Shown here: one piece after another, positions 22,520 to 35,425 of the stretch | Layout of the letters: every line of letters starts with the position of its first letter | Position numbering within the stretch: position 1 is the first letter of the stretch | From: Ophiosphaerella korrae | Taxonomy: Eukaryota > Ascomycota > Dothideomycetes > Pleosporales > Phaeosphaeriaceae | NCBI GenBank assembly: GCA_028456385.1 | Contig: JALNQF010000019.1 | Coordinates: 341,921-405,920 of the forward strand | DNA: 64,000 bases | Reading direction: 5' to 3' | The notes under the pieces: generated by a model | What the model was told of the DNA's origin: nothing | Database searches by the model: none | Seen by the model: the letters and a program-made list of their open reading frames with translations, nothing else | Made by a program: the position numbers and the translations under genes

Positions 22520-23167
22520 ATGCCGCGCCGACGCCGCCCTCCTCGACCCGGAGCACTTGCCGACCTGTCCCCAACCCGCATCCTTGCCCAGATCGTCCTC
22601 CTTCAACTTGCATACTATGCATGCGCCGCAGTCCTTATTGTGTTCACGGCTATTGTAGCCGGCAAAGAAGTCAGTACAGATCTGTTGTTCAACTGGCGCA
22701 GTCTGCGTGGTGATACCACAGTTGGCTGGACACTGGGGCTGGTATGGGTACTCAACGGTCTCATTTGGTAAGCCTGCATGGAGTGATCATATCTGCCCAT
22801 TCTAACCTACTATAGTGTACTCTTCATTATCCTTCTCATAGCTCGGTCGAAACTCGTGCTCGACTTTGCCCTCACCGTACACTTCATCCATCTTGTCATC
22901 ACCTCCTTTTACTCGCATGCGATACCAGCGAACCTTCTTTGGTGGGCACTTCAAATATGCAGTGCCACTGTAATGACATCCGTGGGTGTATGGGCCTGTC
23001 AGTGGCGTGAACTTAAGCCCATAACTTTCGGGAGCAAATCTGCCCCTAAACAACCAATAGCGGACGATAGCGCTGGAGAATCAATAGGCAGAGGCAGGGG
23101 TCGAGGAAGAGACGGAGCCGGAGAATATGAAATGGTGGACATGAACGATGGTGATAATCGTGTGTGA
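22520..23167 (+). CDS. SYS1: Golgi membrane protein Sys1
   Basis: Two exons, 22520-22767 and 22816-23167, give 199 residues. Sys1 is a four-span Golgi membrane protein that recruits the Arf-like GTPase Arl3/ARFRP1 (through its acetylated N terminus) for traffic at the trans-Golgi. Seen in the sequence: an N-terminal basic 'MPRRRRPPRPGALADL', first membrane helix 'ILAQIVLLQLAYYACAAVLI', the conserved 'LLFNWRSLRGDTTVGW' loop, a second helix spanning the splice, 'DFALTVHFIHLVITSFYSHA' and 'NLLWWALQICSATVMTSVGV' with 'WACQWRELKPI'. The C-terminal 40 residues are a cytosolic Gly/Arg tail. The 48-nt intron splits a Cys codon. Length is close to yeast Sys1 (203). Confidence 0.94.
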
Positions 23168-24532
23168 TACCATTTAAATGCATTGCTGGCGTTATGGTTG
23201 CGTGTTACAATACAGGAGAACTGTCAGCACGCGCCCAGTCTTGATCCTGAAATTTTGTGATACCTAGTCGACTTGGTAGCTATTATACTTTACCCAATAT
23301 TCACTTTGTTGCACAGAATCACCATGGCGCAAAATGAACATTGTATACTTGAGTGTCATCGGCACTCGCAGCTTTCTATTCCTCTACCTGCGAGAAACCA
23401 GCGCGGCGAAGATCGCTGGAAAAGAACTGCCTCACCTCTAACCTTAAACCAAGGCAACACTCTCTCTAAGCCTGACGAGGCGAAAGCTGTCTTTTCTTCT
23501 ACGCCTAATCTTGGCACGACCCGACACATGACATGGCCTAGCTCTTCTAAGGATCCAGATTGTCCTTCTTTGTTTACAATTGCCTCTATCCAAACTTTGT
23601 CTAGATAAGCAGGTAGGTCTATACCTGGTTAGGCTGCTAGTGATTGTCTGTAGGTTTGCGTTCACGGAGCATAGCTACCTGCGTGTATTTGTTTCTTCAA
23701 AGGCACCTCTATGTGCTGTACTCGGTGGCTACCACTGCTTGTAAAGGCCAAGATTACTTTTACGGTAGATTGTGCGTTCCCGATTTGTTGCTCTGGCAAG
23801 AGTGGCTGTTGCGCATGGTGTTGTGGTGGTATGCTGAGGGCTAGAACCGAATGCCATAATGCCAGACTCCAATAGAAGAACCTAAAGTTCATGATGTTGT
23901 TGTCGCCGAGGAGGCTTACGGTCTGCAGTGCATATGGTGGATGTCTGCCGTTTAGAATGTACGAATTCAAAAACACCCCAAACATGGGGAATGTGATTTG
24001 TGCGGGATATATGCTTAATCATGATACGCCCGTCGGCTCGGTGTTACTCTCTCTTGTCCCTGCTACCAATAAAGATATGGCACATGATGCGGGATCGACA
24101 TCTGGGAAGGCGGGTTTGCGTGGGCAAACGGTATAGCCTAATAAAGTAATTAGAAACCTGTTGCGGCGCCAGTGGTTTCACGGATGGTTCATCTCGTTTG
24201 AAGGTTCAGGCGATTTTCTGCGCGAACTCAAGTGCATCTAGCGCCACCTTCTAGAATACAAACTTCCGGCCTCTAATCATCTGATAAAAGCTTCGCAGTG
24301 TAAACTCACCCTAGTTGCAAGGTTGACGTGTATTCACGAACGCGGTAGGTAGAGATAGCGAGCTTGGCACCAACCTAAGGTTTCTGCATACTACGGAACC
24401 ACGTGAAGGCGCTAGCTAAGTTCAATGCTCAGCGAAACCTTGTCTTTTCGCATAGCTCCCAGCTATGAGCTCGCAACCATGATACACCGCTAACAGACAT
24501 CGCAACTAACGATTGCGTCCCAGGGAGCCATT
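23168..24532. other. intergenic region upstream of the TFIIIC subunit gene
   Basis: About 1.4 kb. Short open frames on both strands (up to 111 codons) have no recognisable content. The last few hundred bases should hold the promoter of the TFIIIC subunit gene. No repeat or RNA gene is seen. Confidence 0.5.
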
Positions 24533-27500
24533 ATGAATCCACAGAATAGCTATTATAATCAGTGGCCTCCCGGACAAGCGCCTTTTGGAAGGCGATTTCC
24601 ACCACCTGTCCAGGGTACCTTCAATAGTGTCCCAGCACCAAATCCGGTAAGACCGCAGATGCAACAGATGAATGGACAACAGTACCCGGTTCATTTCCCC
24701 CAGGGCCAATTTGTGCCTCCTCAGCAAGCATTTGGACTTCCGAACCCACAGGCTGCATTTACACCGCTCATTCCTCTGAGTGCAGTTGAAGATTTGCAGC
24801 TGCCACAGATTCCTTTCACCAGTACTGCTATTCCAGAATCCTTCAGCGGGGCGCCGTTCGTTATCAGTGGCCCTGTAGTGCATGAGGGATATATTCCTGC
24901 CCCTGGCCGGAATGACGAAGATGTATATCCCGCTCTTCCGGGCTATGGCAACTCATTATTTCGCGACCGTGACTTCGAGAGCTCTGATGATGAAAGTGAC
25001 TATGAGCGTGAGCTCACGTTTGAGGAGCAGATGCGTGAGCTTGAAGAGAAAGATGACTCTGAAGTTGACGCGGATTATTCAGAAGAAGACGCGCAGCACG
25101 ATGCCGGCGACCCAGATGAGATGGAGTTGGATGAGGATTTTGAAGACGTAGAGGGACAGACCCAGCGAAAGCGAAGTAAACCTAGTACTCGGGGGAATGC
25201 CACCAAAGCGGCGCGTGGGAGACAAGGAGCAAGGTCACGAGCTCAAAGTCAAGGTGGACGCCCGGATGCCGCGGCCTCACGAAGAAGGAAAAGGAATCGT
25301 GGCCCAGGAAAACAAAAAGGCAGCCGCAAGGGGCCTCGAAAGGTGGCTGATCCAGGACCAGAATTCAAAGAGTTGCAACGACAAGCTAATGAACGATTTA
25401 TTGCGTCTGACTACAGCGCAGCACTCGAATATGCGCAAAAAGCGATTCAACTCAACCCCGAAATATTTGACGCTCACAACATCGCCTCTGAGATCTATGC
25501 TGCAATGGGCGAAGAGGTAAAATCCATTGACTCATTGATCATTGGAGCCCCGACAAAACGCGATCCTGGGCTGTGGCATTTCATCATTGAACGTGTCAAT
25601 AAACTGGATGTAGAAATATATCCAGAGTACACTGAAGCGGCCAAGACCAGCTTGACCTTAAGGTGTCTCCAACAGATTGTATTACTTGACTCGGAGAACT
25701 ATGAAGCTCGTAGCCACATACTCGAGATCGAAGCGAGCTTAGGACATGTTTCAAAATGTGTAAAACTTGGTCGAAAGATGCTGAAGTTGCGCAAAGAGAA
25801 GAAGAAAACTCCGGACACTGAAGTCATGAAAATAATGGCTATGATGGGTACATCCACAAAACGGCAAACAAAACTTCACCTTTCCAGGCTCATAGAGAGC
25901 TTTGATGAAGCGATTGATTCGCTCACGAGGAAGAGGCCGGAGGATAGTGACTTAGACTGGGAAATAATCAACATTTATTTGGATCTTCTTGATCGAGGTG
26001 GAGATTATAATTACGCATTACTACGCCTTAAATCACTTTCACGATGGAAGCAGGGCAGGGGAAAGGACACCTATTGGGACGAACAACAAGATGATCGCGA
26101 GTATGACATCGAGGATGAGCCAAGACGTGTAGCTGTTCCACAGTTCCATCGTAAATCATGTGACTCTAAATTTGGACGGAACCTACCACTTGAAATAAGA
26201 GTAAAGCTAGGCCTATTTCGATTGCGCAGAAGTAGCGATGACTTTCGAGAAGCTATGGTAAGTTCCAGAAGCCCGCTTTTCAGATTGTATTTGACGTTTA
26301 CAGCACCATCTTGAGATGCTTCGACCCGATGATCATAGTCCCGAAGCGCTAGTGTGGGACTATGAAGACCTGTTTCGTGTGATTGCAGACGCACTACATG
26401 CAACTGGTCACGATAACGAGGCTCTGCGCTTCTACGAGCCTTTATATTTCAATAACTCATCAGAGCTCGGTTTGATGAGTAACATCGGTATCTACACTTG
26501 CTATAAAAATCTTGGGCAGCTCGAAAAGGCGCAAAGTCTGATTCCTGTGTTAAAAGACTGGAACTCGGAGACAGTAGATGATCTCGTCAAATTAGCAATC
26601 TTCTTTGAAAATGAGGGCATGCTGGCAGAGGCTGTACAGCGTGCTGAAATCCTCTACAGGAACAGATATTCTCATAGGCTACGAAAGTTGGGGTTCAAGG
26701 CTTACCATGAACTCAGAGATGTGTACGATATTCAAAGAAAACAAGCACGTGGCAAACATAGCACACGGAAGAGCACAGTCAGAAAGCAAAGGAGGCTCAC
26801 CAAGAAAGCCACAGGCCGAGGCAATGTGGATGAGCACGACTCTCTGAATGATGGCGCTGACAATGATCTTCCTTCCCTTGGCCCACTTACAGAGCGTCCA
26901 AACGAAGGCCTGTTCCGGACTCGAAGGCTTGCAACCAAACCTGCTAAAGCCCAGACATTTCTCCCTTTCCGGACTGATGTTGATGACGAGGCGGTTTCTT
27001 CGCCTGGTAGACTAACGACTTTCGAGGGTACAAATGTGCCCCTTCGAGCAATCGACCACAGGCTTTTCAGGCAAAGGCTTGAACTTCTTGCCAGAAACTC
27101 GGCTGAAGAACTACAGGCGGCTCGGGCACAGCATCGAGAGACAGTGGCGAGCTTCAAAAGACTTGATGAATTGTCCGGTGCTGCGGAAGAAGGTGACGAA
27201 GATGCTACTAACGAGGTACTGTCCATCACACGGGAGCTCATTCAAGAGTATTCAACGTTTGATTTGTTCTACTCAAACCGAAAGGAAGAGTTCCAAAGCT
27301 ACTTCAGGCGAACCGGTGATCATGAGCTATGGAAAGAATCGGCACTTATGGTTCTCGCTATCGTTGCGAACAATGTAGAAGATGGAGCGACAGATCCAGA
27401 ACTAACAGAGAAGCCTGATCAGCCACCTACAGAATTTTGGGGTGTTGCCTTCGAGAGGTGGATCGATGCCTTTGGTCGCTACGCCATCATCCTCGCTTGC

Positions 27501-28421
27501 GAAGGGGACGATGAACGTTGTTTCAGCACCCTAGACATCGCAGTGCAGTCTAACATAGTCTACCGCTCCGCAGAGTACCACCATCGACTTCAAATCTGCA
27601 GGCTTGCATGCGCTCTTGCAATTGATGACTCTAATCAGGCATCTTCTGCAGTACGCTGGCTAATGAAGGAACATCCCTTTGGTAGCGACCTGTTTCGCCT
27701 CTATAGCTGCGCCAACCGTCTCTGCTCATTTCCTGAAGGCTATTCCACAGGCCCATCTCACAAAATTCTCATGCGTTACATCAAGACCATGGATTTTGCA
27801 CTTCTCACTGAGGAACAACGCATATGGTATAACTTTAGAGATAAGAGGGATGCCTCTGGCGGCTACCAGAATGCGGTGAATATCGAGGACGTAAGATATG
27901 TCAAGGATCACGACCCGGTCGTCTTCGCACTTTATGCTCATATTTTAGTGTGTGGCGGCTCGTATATGGCAGCACTTAACTACTACTTTCGTGCCTTCGC
28001 TATCACTCCCGACGATGCGATACTTAATCTGAGCATTGGACTAGCGTACATCCAGCACGCCATGAAGCGACTTTCGGAGAATCGACAGTTCCAAATACAA
28101 CAAGGACTAGCTTTTATCAATCGGTACTACGAACTTCGGACGAAGGACAATATCGCTATCCAATGCCAAGAAGCCGAATTCAACTTTGCGCGCATATGGC
28201 ATACCCTTGGGCTTATGAGTCTTGCGATACCTGCATATGAGCGTTGCATCCAGATGAGCGATTGGGTGCAGAAAGAGGCGGAAGATAATTGCACCGATAG
28301 ATCCTGGAGTCACGAGGATTTCAAGTATGAGGCAGCCTTTGCAATTCAGAGCATTTATGCCGTGAGTGGAAATTTCGAGGGGGCAAGAAAGGTGACAGAG
28401 AGCGTATTGGTCATTGAGTAG
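24533..28421 (+). CDS. TFC4: TFIIIC subunit Tfc4/Sfc4 (TPR protein of RNA polymerase III factor)
   Basis: Two exons, 24533-26257 and 26304-28421, encode 1280 residues. Tfc4 (tau131) is the TPR subunit of TFIIIC that bridges the A-box-bound tauA module to TFIIIB on tRNA genes. The first 130 residues are Pro/Gln-rich. An acidic stretch (about 145-220, 'DDSEVDADYSEEDAQ') and a basic one ('RSKPSTRGNATKAARGRQG') follow. The TPR array begins near residue 275 with 'LQRQANERFIASDYSAALEY' and 'AIQLNPEIFDAHNIASEIYA'. More repeats follow on both sides of the splice ('YALLRLKSLSRWKQG'; 'NIGIYTCYKNLGQLEKAQSL'), and a C-terminal set near residues 1110-1270 ('ALNYYFRAFAITPDDAILNL'). The 46-nt intron (gtaagt...ttacag) joins 'FREAM' to 'HHLEMLRPDD'. 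A basic insert (about residues 735-755) is typical of the family. It is the same pathway that transcribes the two tRNA genes downstream. Confidence 0.93.
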
Positions 28422-30525
28422 AAGCGTGAGGGCCACGAAGAGTCATTTCTTGCCTACGAGCAGATACCCCACGGGGCACTTTAACTTCTCCAGACTAAAC
28501 ATTTGGCAGACTCAATATACCTATATAGTACGCGTCACCTCTCTTTTATACCACGTTCGTGACGCAAGAGTCTTTCCCCCAAGATGCCATACTCATTCCG
28601 GGATCGGCAGTGGCTGCGTGATAGGCTTGCAGAGAAACACTGGTATCGGAAAGTCTAGAATGCCATGTTACCTCGCTAATTCAGATATACATATGCACGT
28701 CGCAGCCAGCCCTGCTTCTTCCCTGTACCGCGCCTTACATATACAGCCTTAACGCTGTGTTTTATAACTGTGGAGAATGTCGGCATGACTGTCAGTTTTC
28801 ATAATCCACGCATGTTTGCCCGGAATGAATGGGATCGACCTTGCATACGGAGGCATTGCCGTTGTGACACGCACAGAAATGAGAGAGGTTCGGAGCTACT
28901 TGTTCTTCCTTTGATAAGATCAATTCTCATCTTATTATTCTAACTTGACGACATATACGCTGATTTCTGTTCGTTTTGCACTCGCTGTTTAAGTCTTGTG
29001 AGACACGGTACACTTCGTCTGGCGAAAACCGACGCAAGACACACTCCATAAGTACAGATAACTAAACCTTCCAAAGTTTGCTACTTCACTCACACCTCCC
29101 CAAAATTACCTGAAAGACATGTAATGTTTGCACTAGAGCCTGTAGCCGTTACTACACAAGCTACATTCCGTGCTAGATCCTGTTCATTTCCTGCCTTTGG
29201 ATGTAACAAGCGCAAATCCTTGACTGTGCAAAGTTACACAAGTAACACATTCGTATGCGGCCCGCCAAACGCATGTAGTGCGACTAAAGAGCTTTTTGGC
29301 ACCCGTTGACATAGGCATGAAAACTGGGGCGGTCTAGATGGTTGATCTAACATGTTTTGGTATCAGTTGCATGCGGAGCCCGACTGCTACCTAAGGCCTT
29401 CTGGGAACACAATACCTGCATAATACAGCACTTGTTTCAGATGAGATAGGTCTTTTGCGCAAGGCCTCAAATAATAGATTCGAGGTAGGGTCTATCGTTA
29501 GAAATTGGTTTCTTTCTAGTGATTACACGCATCAATATGAACAATACATGTTTCTTGTGACTTGTGATGTAATACAAAACCTCTCTCTGAAATGGAAGCA
29601 TTGCCTCACAGCTGAATTTAGAGTTTATAAATGGTTGTGCAACCATTTCAAGATTACTAGTGATGATTCCATGTGGCAGATTCTAGAGCAAAGTTGCTAC
29701 AGCTTTCTCAAGTCTAGATTGGACTTTACGGCAACACATACCCTTGGTAGATTAGGTAAACTTCTCTGCCACACCTAGATAAAGTCTTGTACAGTAGTCT
29801 AAAGCCCGGAATATGGTGTTTCATCATTTGATCAAGCTTCAGCAAGCATCGCTTCTGCCTGTAACCTGCTGGTGACCGTCTGCCTGAAATGGCATGATTG
29901 TAATAGCCGAGACTTTAATTGGAGAGGTATTTAAAGTTCACAGTTTTAGTTTAGCTTTAACAATATTTCAAGGCACCTCGAGAGCGAATGGAAACTCTTG
30001 GAGCACTAGAGATAAGTAGTACGCCATGACGCTTAGCATTCAGCTTCAACACCATTCCAGCCAGCCAAAGATCCTTAGTTCTACCCACCCATATTCTACT
30101 GCTTAAATTTGCCGATTTGGAACAAGTTGAGAAATAATTTAGTGTCTGAGTGATTATACCCTCAAGAGCTTTAAGAAAGTTTAATTATGTATTCCTCATC
30201 GTGACTGGCTTACCATGATTACGAGCGCATCCTACAGACTAATCGCGACCACGGGAAGAAGGCGGATGTGCGTCCAAAGCGGCTTGGTATCAAGAAAAAA
30301 GGCATAGTCTAATGTTGCAGCTGGTGTTGTCCTACCCCATGTCAAATATCCCTCGTGCTGAAGCTGAAATGAAAGCCTTGTATGTACACTGCATGCGTAG
30401 CATCAAGAAACGTTATAGTGAAGCAGGAAAATATTTATATCAAGGCGATTACTGCTCGTCGAACTATCCTTCACTGAAAACAAAAATTTACACTTACACC
30501 TCCTTCAGCTTCAATTTTAGCATCC
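28422..30525. other. intergenic region
   Basis: About 2.1 kb, somewhat AT-richer than the flanks. Frames of up to 112 codons (28414-28752, 29455-29778) have no domain and run across the end of the TFIIIC gene or through low-complexity DNA. No tRNA-like B box was found. The region just left of 30526 may hold an unrecognised first exon of the phospholipase-D-like gene. Confidence 0.45.
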
Positions 30526-32646
30526 GTGTCTACTCCTTCTACTTCTTACTTCGACATCATCTACGACACAAGCATGTATTCTTTGGACGAGCTACAGATA
30601 GTGCTTGAAAGCCTTGACCCAAACCATATATTGCAAGGAAAGTCATACGATAGAACCTGGGGCAATCAACTGGGTTTCACAGGTGCAACTGACTTTCATG
30701 TTGGCATCCCATATAACCCATGGGCCAAAACGTCAACTCCCTTCGAGAGCACACTTGGGCTTACCTTTAAGGATGTGCTCAAGAAAGGCCTCGAAGGCAC
30801 ACCTGCGACGAACGACAAGGTGTTCATCGACGTCACCCAACTAGCAGGTGGATGGGTAGAGTTTTTCAACCGGCGAAATGGACAAGACGTTGACCCAAAC
30901 AATTTAGCTCACCAAATGGGTGCCATAGTCAAAGGACTTCCCCAAAGCGTTACCCTAACCATACGCTTCTTGATTGGCGATGACGGATCTGATGAGGCAG
31001 CTGTTCGCTGGTCTAGCCTGCAGAATGACTTCCAGAACATCTTTTGGCCTAACGGGAAATGTGTATTTAAACATCCCAACGCTGAGATATATGTGGGCTT
31101 TTACAGCCCCAACTTTGAGGCAATATAAGTGCAGCTAACAGTAGTACCTTGGGAATCTCTAATGTCAACAGCGGAGACCCGAAGGCGTTCAGCAGTCCGC
31201 AGCTGAGCTAGATTCCTTGATCGATATTTTCCGACAGATGGTGAAAAATATTGGAAGCAGTGCAAGTTTGGTGTCCGGAGCTAATCAAGCCATTGAAAAA
31301 GCACTCTTGATGTTTACAAAAGAAATAGCGGCCAAGCAGCATTCCGCTAGGACCCTACCGAGTATTAGCTGGAACCATGCAAAGATTCTGGCCGTGAATG
31401 GTAAGACTCTGATGGCAGGTGGCGGAAACTACTGGAATGATTACGCCGACAATGAATCATTCATATGTGATCTTCAGTCAAAGATCAAGGGAGGTGCTAC
31501 TATCTCTGCCCATTCCTATTGTGACTACTTTTGGAAGTATGAATTTCAGCTTGCGCTCTTGCTTCAACTCTACTTACATGTTATCAGATATCTCAATCGA
31601 GACCACAAGACTGACACGCACTCATTCCGGCAACATGCGTCTGAAGAGTCTGACGAAGGTCCATCCTGGGACACCAATCAAGTTCCAATTTTTGACTAAA
31701 AGCCAACTGAGAAAACTGGAAAATTTGTTCTCGCCGTGGCCAAGTTTGGCGACTGGACGGGCACCATGGACAAAATTGAGTACCCAATTCAAGCTATTGA
31801 TGCCATCAGAGACTTGATCCAAAACGTATGCTGGAGGATCGTATGGACCAGTGCCGGTGAAAATTTCGTCCGCTTCTTCCATCAATTCTTTATTGACCCA
31901 ATCACAGACCAAATGTTGTTAGAAAATTTTAAGAAAGCTAGGGTAACTTCTACAGCATGGGCAAGCAGGATTGCTCGGTACAAAGCCATTGCTAGCGCGA
32001 AGAAAACTATTCACATTGATGCTGAGATCATCGCCTGCTTCTTTCAGCAGGGCAATCCTGCATGGGAGAATCAGCTGACAGAGTTGAATAAGCAGGCTAA
32101 CCTGAAGGATAAGGACAGATGGGATGGGGTTCTTTGGCCATACGGTGACTGTTCTTGCATATAACTTTTTGGATCTTCTGCTGACTTGGTATAGATTTAA
32201 TTCTTGCCATCGCAACTTTTTTGAAACAAGTACCAGAGGGAAGCGACACAGGAGCATTCTTCCTCCTCACTTCACCTGTCTCCGACGGTCCACGACATGA
32301 TGGCTGGGAAGACCAAGTTGGCGCAAAAGAATTGAAGCAGCGAATTCGCTGGATGGTCGATCGTCCATCCAACGAGTCTGATGCAGATTTTGACAAATGG
32401 TTTGATGCTCGCTGCCGCTTCAAGAGAATATCCGCCGATGGCACGATGTACAATCATGGAAAGGTATACTGTGCCGACAAGAAGCTCATGTATGTTGGCA
32501 GTGACAATCCTTACCCTAACTACAACGAAGAGCACGGTATTTGGGTTGATGATGGAGATGCAATTGAGGCTTGGTACAACAAGTTTTGGACTACACGATG
32601 GGGCGCATCGCCGAAAGCTGACATGAGTGCGAAAGCCGGTAAATAG
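30526..32646 (+). pseudogene. phospholipase-D-like (HKD) gene, apparently decayed
   Basis: Coding segments can be followed for about 620 residues: 30526-31120, 31122-31208 (other frame), 31208-31536, 31588-32144 and 32195-32646. The last three are joined by normal introns of 51 nt (gtatga...atcag) and 50 nt (gtgact...tatag). The protein has two PLD-type motifs: 'WNHAKILAVNG' (H-x-K-x4 then N where D is usual) and 'YNHGKVYCADKK' (a proper H-x-K-x4-D) with 'MYVGSDNPYPNY'. The family includes phosphodiesterases and nucleases. Damage: the first codon in the block is GTG, two frame changes surround 31121-31208 (first frame hits TAA at 31126), and a TAA interrupts the third segment at 31697-31699 although the same frame continues with 'KPTEKTGKFVLAVAKFGDW'. 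A start at Met 30574 is possible. Sequencing errors or unusual introns are the alternatives; the in-frame TAA is hard to explain that way. Confidence 0.65.
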
Positions 32647-33223
32647 CATTCAATTCCCTAGGATGATGAGATTGATTATAGGGACTAACGTATGTCTCCT
32701 GATGAAATAACGAATTTCTCATGTAGCACCAAATTGAACTGTTGTTGAGCGAAACGTCGATCTATCGACTGTTCCGCGTGAGATCAGTGCCGTGTAAAGA
32801 TCCAGAAGCATCGTTGATATAATTTCTACAGGGAATAGTCAATCATCGTAATCTAGGAACGCACTTGAACGATCGTAAATTGGTCAAGTGAGATAAAGTC
32901 AGAAAGAGTGGTATAACTGAAGAATTTCATTATGTATTTCATTACAATTCGACCAGGGAAACCAACGATGCCCATCCCACATCGACTTGAAGTACTCAAC
33001 CAGGCGCCATGCTACCAGGATCATACAATGACAGTATGCACCAAGAACACTCCAAAATGCTCACCCGAACGCCAACAATGCAAACAAGCTATGTGCCCAG
33101 GCTGTAGCCAGGATAATGTACAAACCATGACGACTAAACCATACTAACTGAGCGGCTTCTACGCTCATACGAATCCAGGGTTCCCCATAAACACCCTCAA
33201 CGCAACGACTACAACACACGCGC
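32647..33223. other. intergenic region between convergent genes
   Basis: About 0.6 kb between the PLD-like pseudogene and the 3' end of UBP8. A 71-codon plus frame at 32932-33147 has no recognisable features. Nothing else is seen. Confidence 0.5.
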
Positions 33224-35037
33224 CTAACCCTCGAGGCCACCGATCATGTAAAAGAGCAGGTAGGCCTCGGCAGCAAGGACTTCGGCTTCGCTTGCGAGCA
33301 CAACTTTGCTGTCGTCGAACATGAACCAGTCGTCGCCTTCGCGCGAATAACTGACATAATGGCCGGAGTCAATCTTGCCTTTGTGCACGATTACAGAAGA
33401 TAGCTCATACACGAGGCTATTGACTGGAGTATTGGTGTTGTAATTTGTAGGGGGTGCACCCGTTGATTTGATGGACTTTTTAAGGATTTGCTGGTGCGAT
33501 GTGGTGTAGGGGTTGATGTCTAATTTGAGCGGGAAACTGACGCGGGTTTCTATCTTAGATGAGGTAGCCTTTGTGTGCTCAAAGCGCTGTAGGGTGTTAG
33601 TCATGTGTTGGTACAAAATTGAACGCACATACTTTGAGGTGGACAGCAAGGACCGGTGGAAGCCTTTTAATGCTTAATTGTTTTGTCGCATTTTGTGGGC
33701 TGTCACAGTTACGGCAGGTGTAATCTGCTGAGCCTAATTTCTCTTTCGCCGTAAATCTCTCAAGACAATCCCTTAGATCTAGTGGTGTTTCGTCGCCCTT
33801 CTCAGCATTGAGCTTACGCTTCTTTCCCTGATTCCGTATGTCGAGACTGAGATCCATGTATGGGTCTTGGGCGGTTGTAACATTACGACAGCTGTCGCAG
33901 GTAACGGTGCTCGATAGCTTGCCATGGAATGTCTGATGGACGACACACTTGCAGCCTTCTGAGTCGGAATCGGTTGCGCCGCCGTTGGCTAAGTGAAGAG
34001 TATTCAGGATGAACTGCATGTATTCATGTGCGTCTTGTTGTTGGTAGCCTGCGAGTGCCTGTGTACATGTCAGCATTGAGTGACCTTTGTGTCTTTTTCC
34101 TGTCTCTACTTACCTCGCCGGCCAACCAGCTGCCCATGAGCATGCTGACGGCGCCGTAGCCCTCATTTTTATCAGACGAGTAAAATTCGAAGAACATCTC
34201 ATCCAAAGCACAGCTGACGCATGCCTCCTTTTCACAATCTGCCTGCTTATGCCCGTCGGAGAGGTAGAAATTCCGTATGAATGGGTTGTGCACCAGTGTC
34301 TGCAGGATGACACTCATGAAGCAGGTTTGGCCCATGTTGTAGAGGCCGCGCAGTCCAATCGCTCGACAGGGAAGGAAGGTAGAGTTGTTGACAATGAGCT
34401 TGACGTCGTCGGCTGTAGTTGCGTCGTCCAGTCTCCGCTTCTTGCCTGCGAAGTAAAACGTCAGCATGCATAGATCAGTTCAAATACGTGCATGTACTAA
34501 CCTTTCTGTAGTCTCCTGACCTCGAGTTCAGGGTCGTATATGAAGTCCTGGCAATTGCCACAGTACACATAGCCAGCCTTTGACTCAACCGCTAAATTAT
34601 TGTCAGCTTCTCCTCTGCCTATATATGATGCTGAAACCCACAGAAGCAGTGTGACTTGGTCTCGAAATGTTGGTCTCGATCGGTCTCGGTCATGATGTTG
34701 GGGCATTGTAGGCATAGATAGAGCGGCTGCAGCGAAACGACCGGTCGACTCTCGGTGGAGCAGATGTATGTCTGTGCTATAACACTTGGTTTCTCATGAA
34801 TATTGCGAAGGATTGCTTGGTAGTGTCCGAGGGTTTGCTTGCGCGCATTCTCAAACATTTCGCCCATGTGCTCTGTTGCAACGTCAGGCGTGAAGCTCCA
34901 CATTCGCCAGAATACTTACCACAGCCATACGCAATGTGAGCCATCTGGCTACTCGGCACGATGTTGCCTTTGGCATTCTTTACGACCTTGGGCGACGCCA
35001 GCGACGCGGCCTTAGAGCCAACTGCGATTGTGTCCAT
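33224..35037 (-). CDS. UBP8: ubiquitin carboxyl-terminal hydrolase 8 (SAGA deubiquitinase)
   Basis: Six exons: 35037-34920, 34872-34642, 34591-34502, 34445-34114, 34058-33633 and 33586-33224, giving 519 residues. Ubp8 removes ubiquitin from histone H2B as part of the SAGA coactivator. The N-terminal ZnF-UBP domain is visible over residues about 38-145 ('YGCEHMGEMF', 'LYLCLQCPNIM', 'HFETKSHCFSVESKAGYVYC', 'NCQDFIYD'). The catalytic core starts with 'GLRGLYNMGQTCFMSVILQT' (nucleophile Cys), has 'GYQQQDAHEYMQFIL' (QQDAHE box), two Cys pairs of the zinc-binding fingers ('VTCDSCRN', 'YTCRNCDS'), and the His box 'KGKIDSGHYVSYSREGDDW' with 'FMFDDSKV'. Exon phases all agree. The gene runs toward the PLD-like pseudogene; its start lies 388 bp from the tRNA-Ser gene. 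Confidence 0.95.
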
Positions 35038-35425
35038 GGTGTCACCGTTGCGCCTGAGGGCCTATAACATGGCGCAGAGTGCACAACTGATATTCCAAAC
35101 GCTATGTTAGCAAGGCTGGTTTCAAAAACACTGTCAGACACGCTCGCGCTGCGCGGTCGGGGTCGCGACGTTATTCCGGGGTTCCTGCATGAAGCCAATG
35201 ATGGTGTTTGGTGGTTCGCGCCACTAGTCCATCTACGGCCCCACCGCTTCCGTGCTTTGGTACGGATAGGGAGTTAGAATTTTAATAGGTCTCTGGCTTT
35301 TCTGGCTCACTCAAAAAGCGGAGGCTAAGATAGCAGAGGATCATGCTTGTGGAAAGCTTTAGACCCATTTCGCAAAATGTTACTCTATATATGATCTAAT
35401 ATTTAACTTTCTTTAATAATCATAA

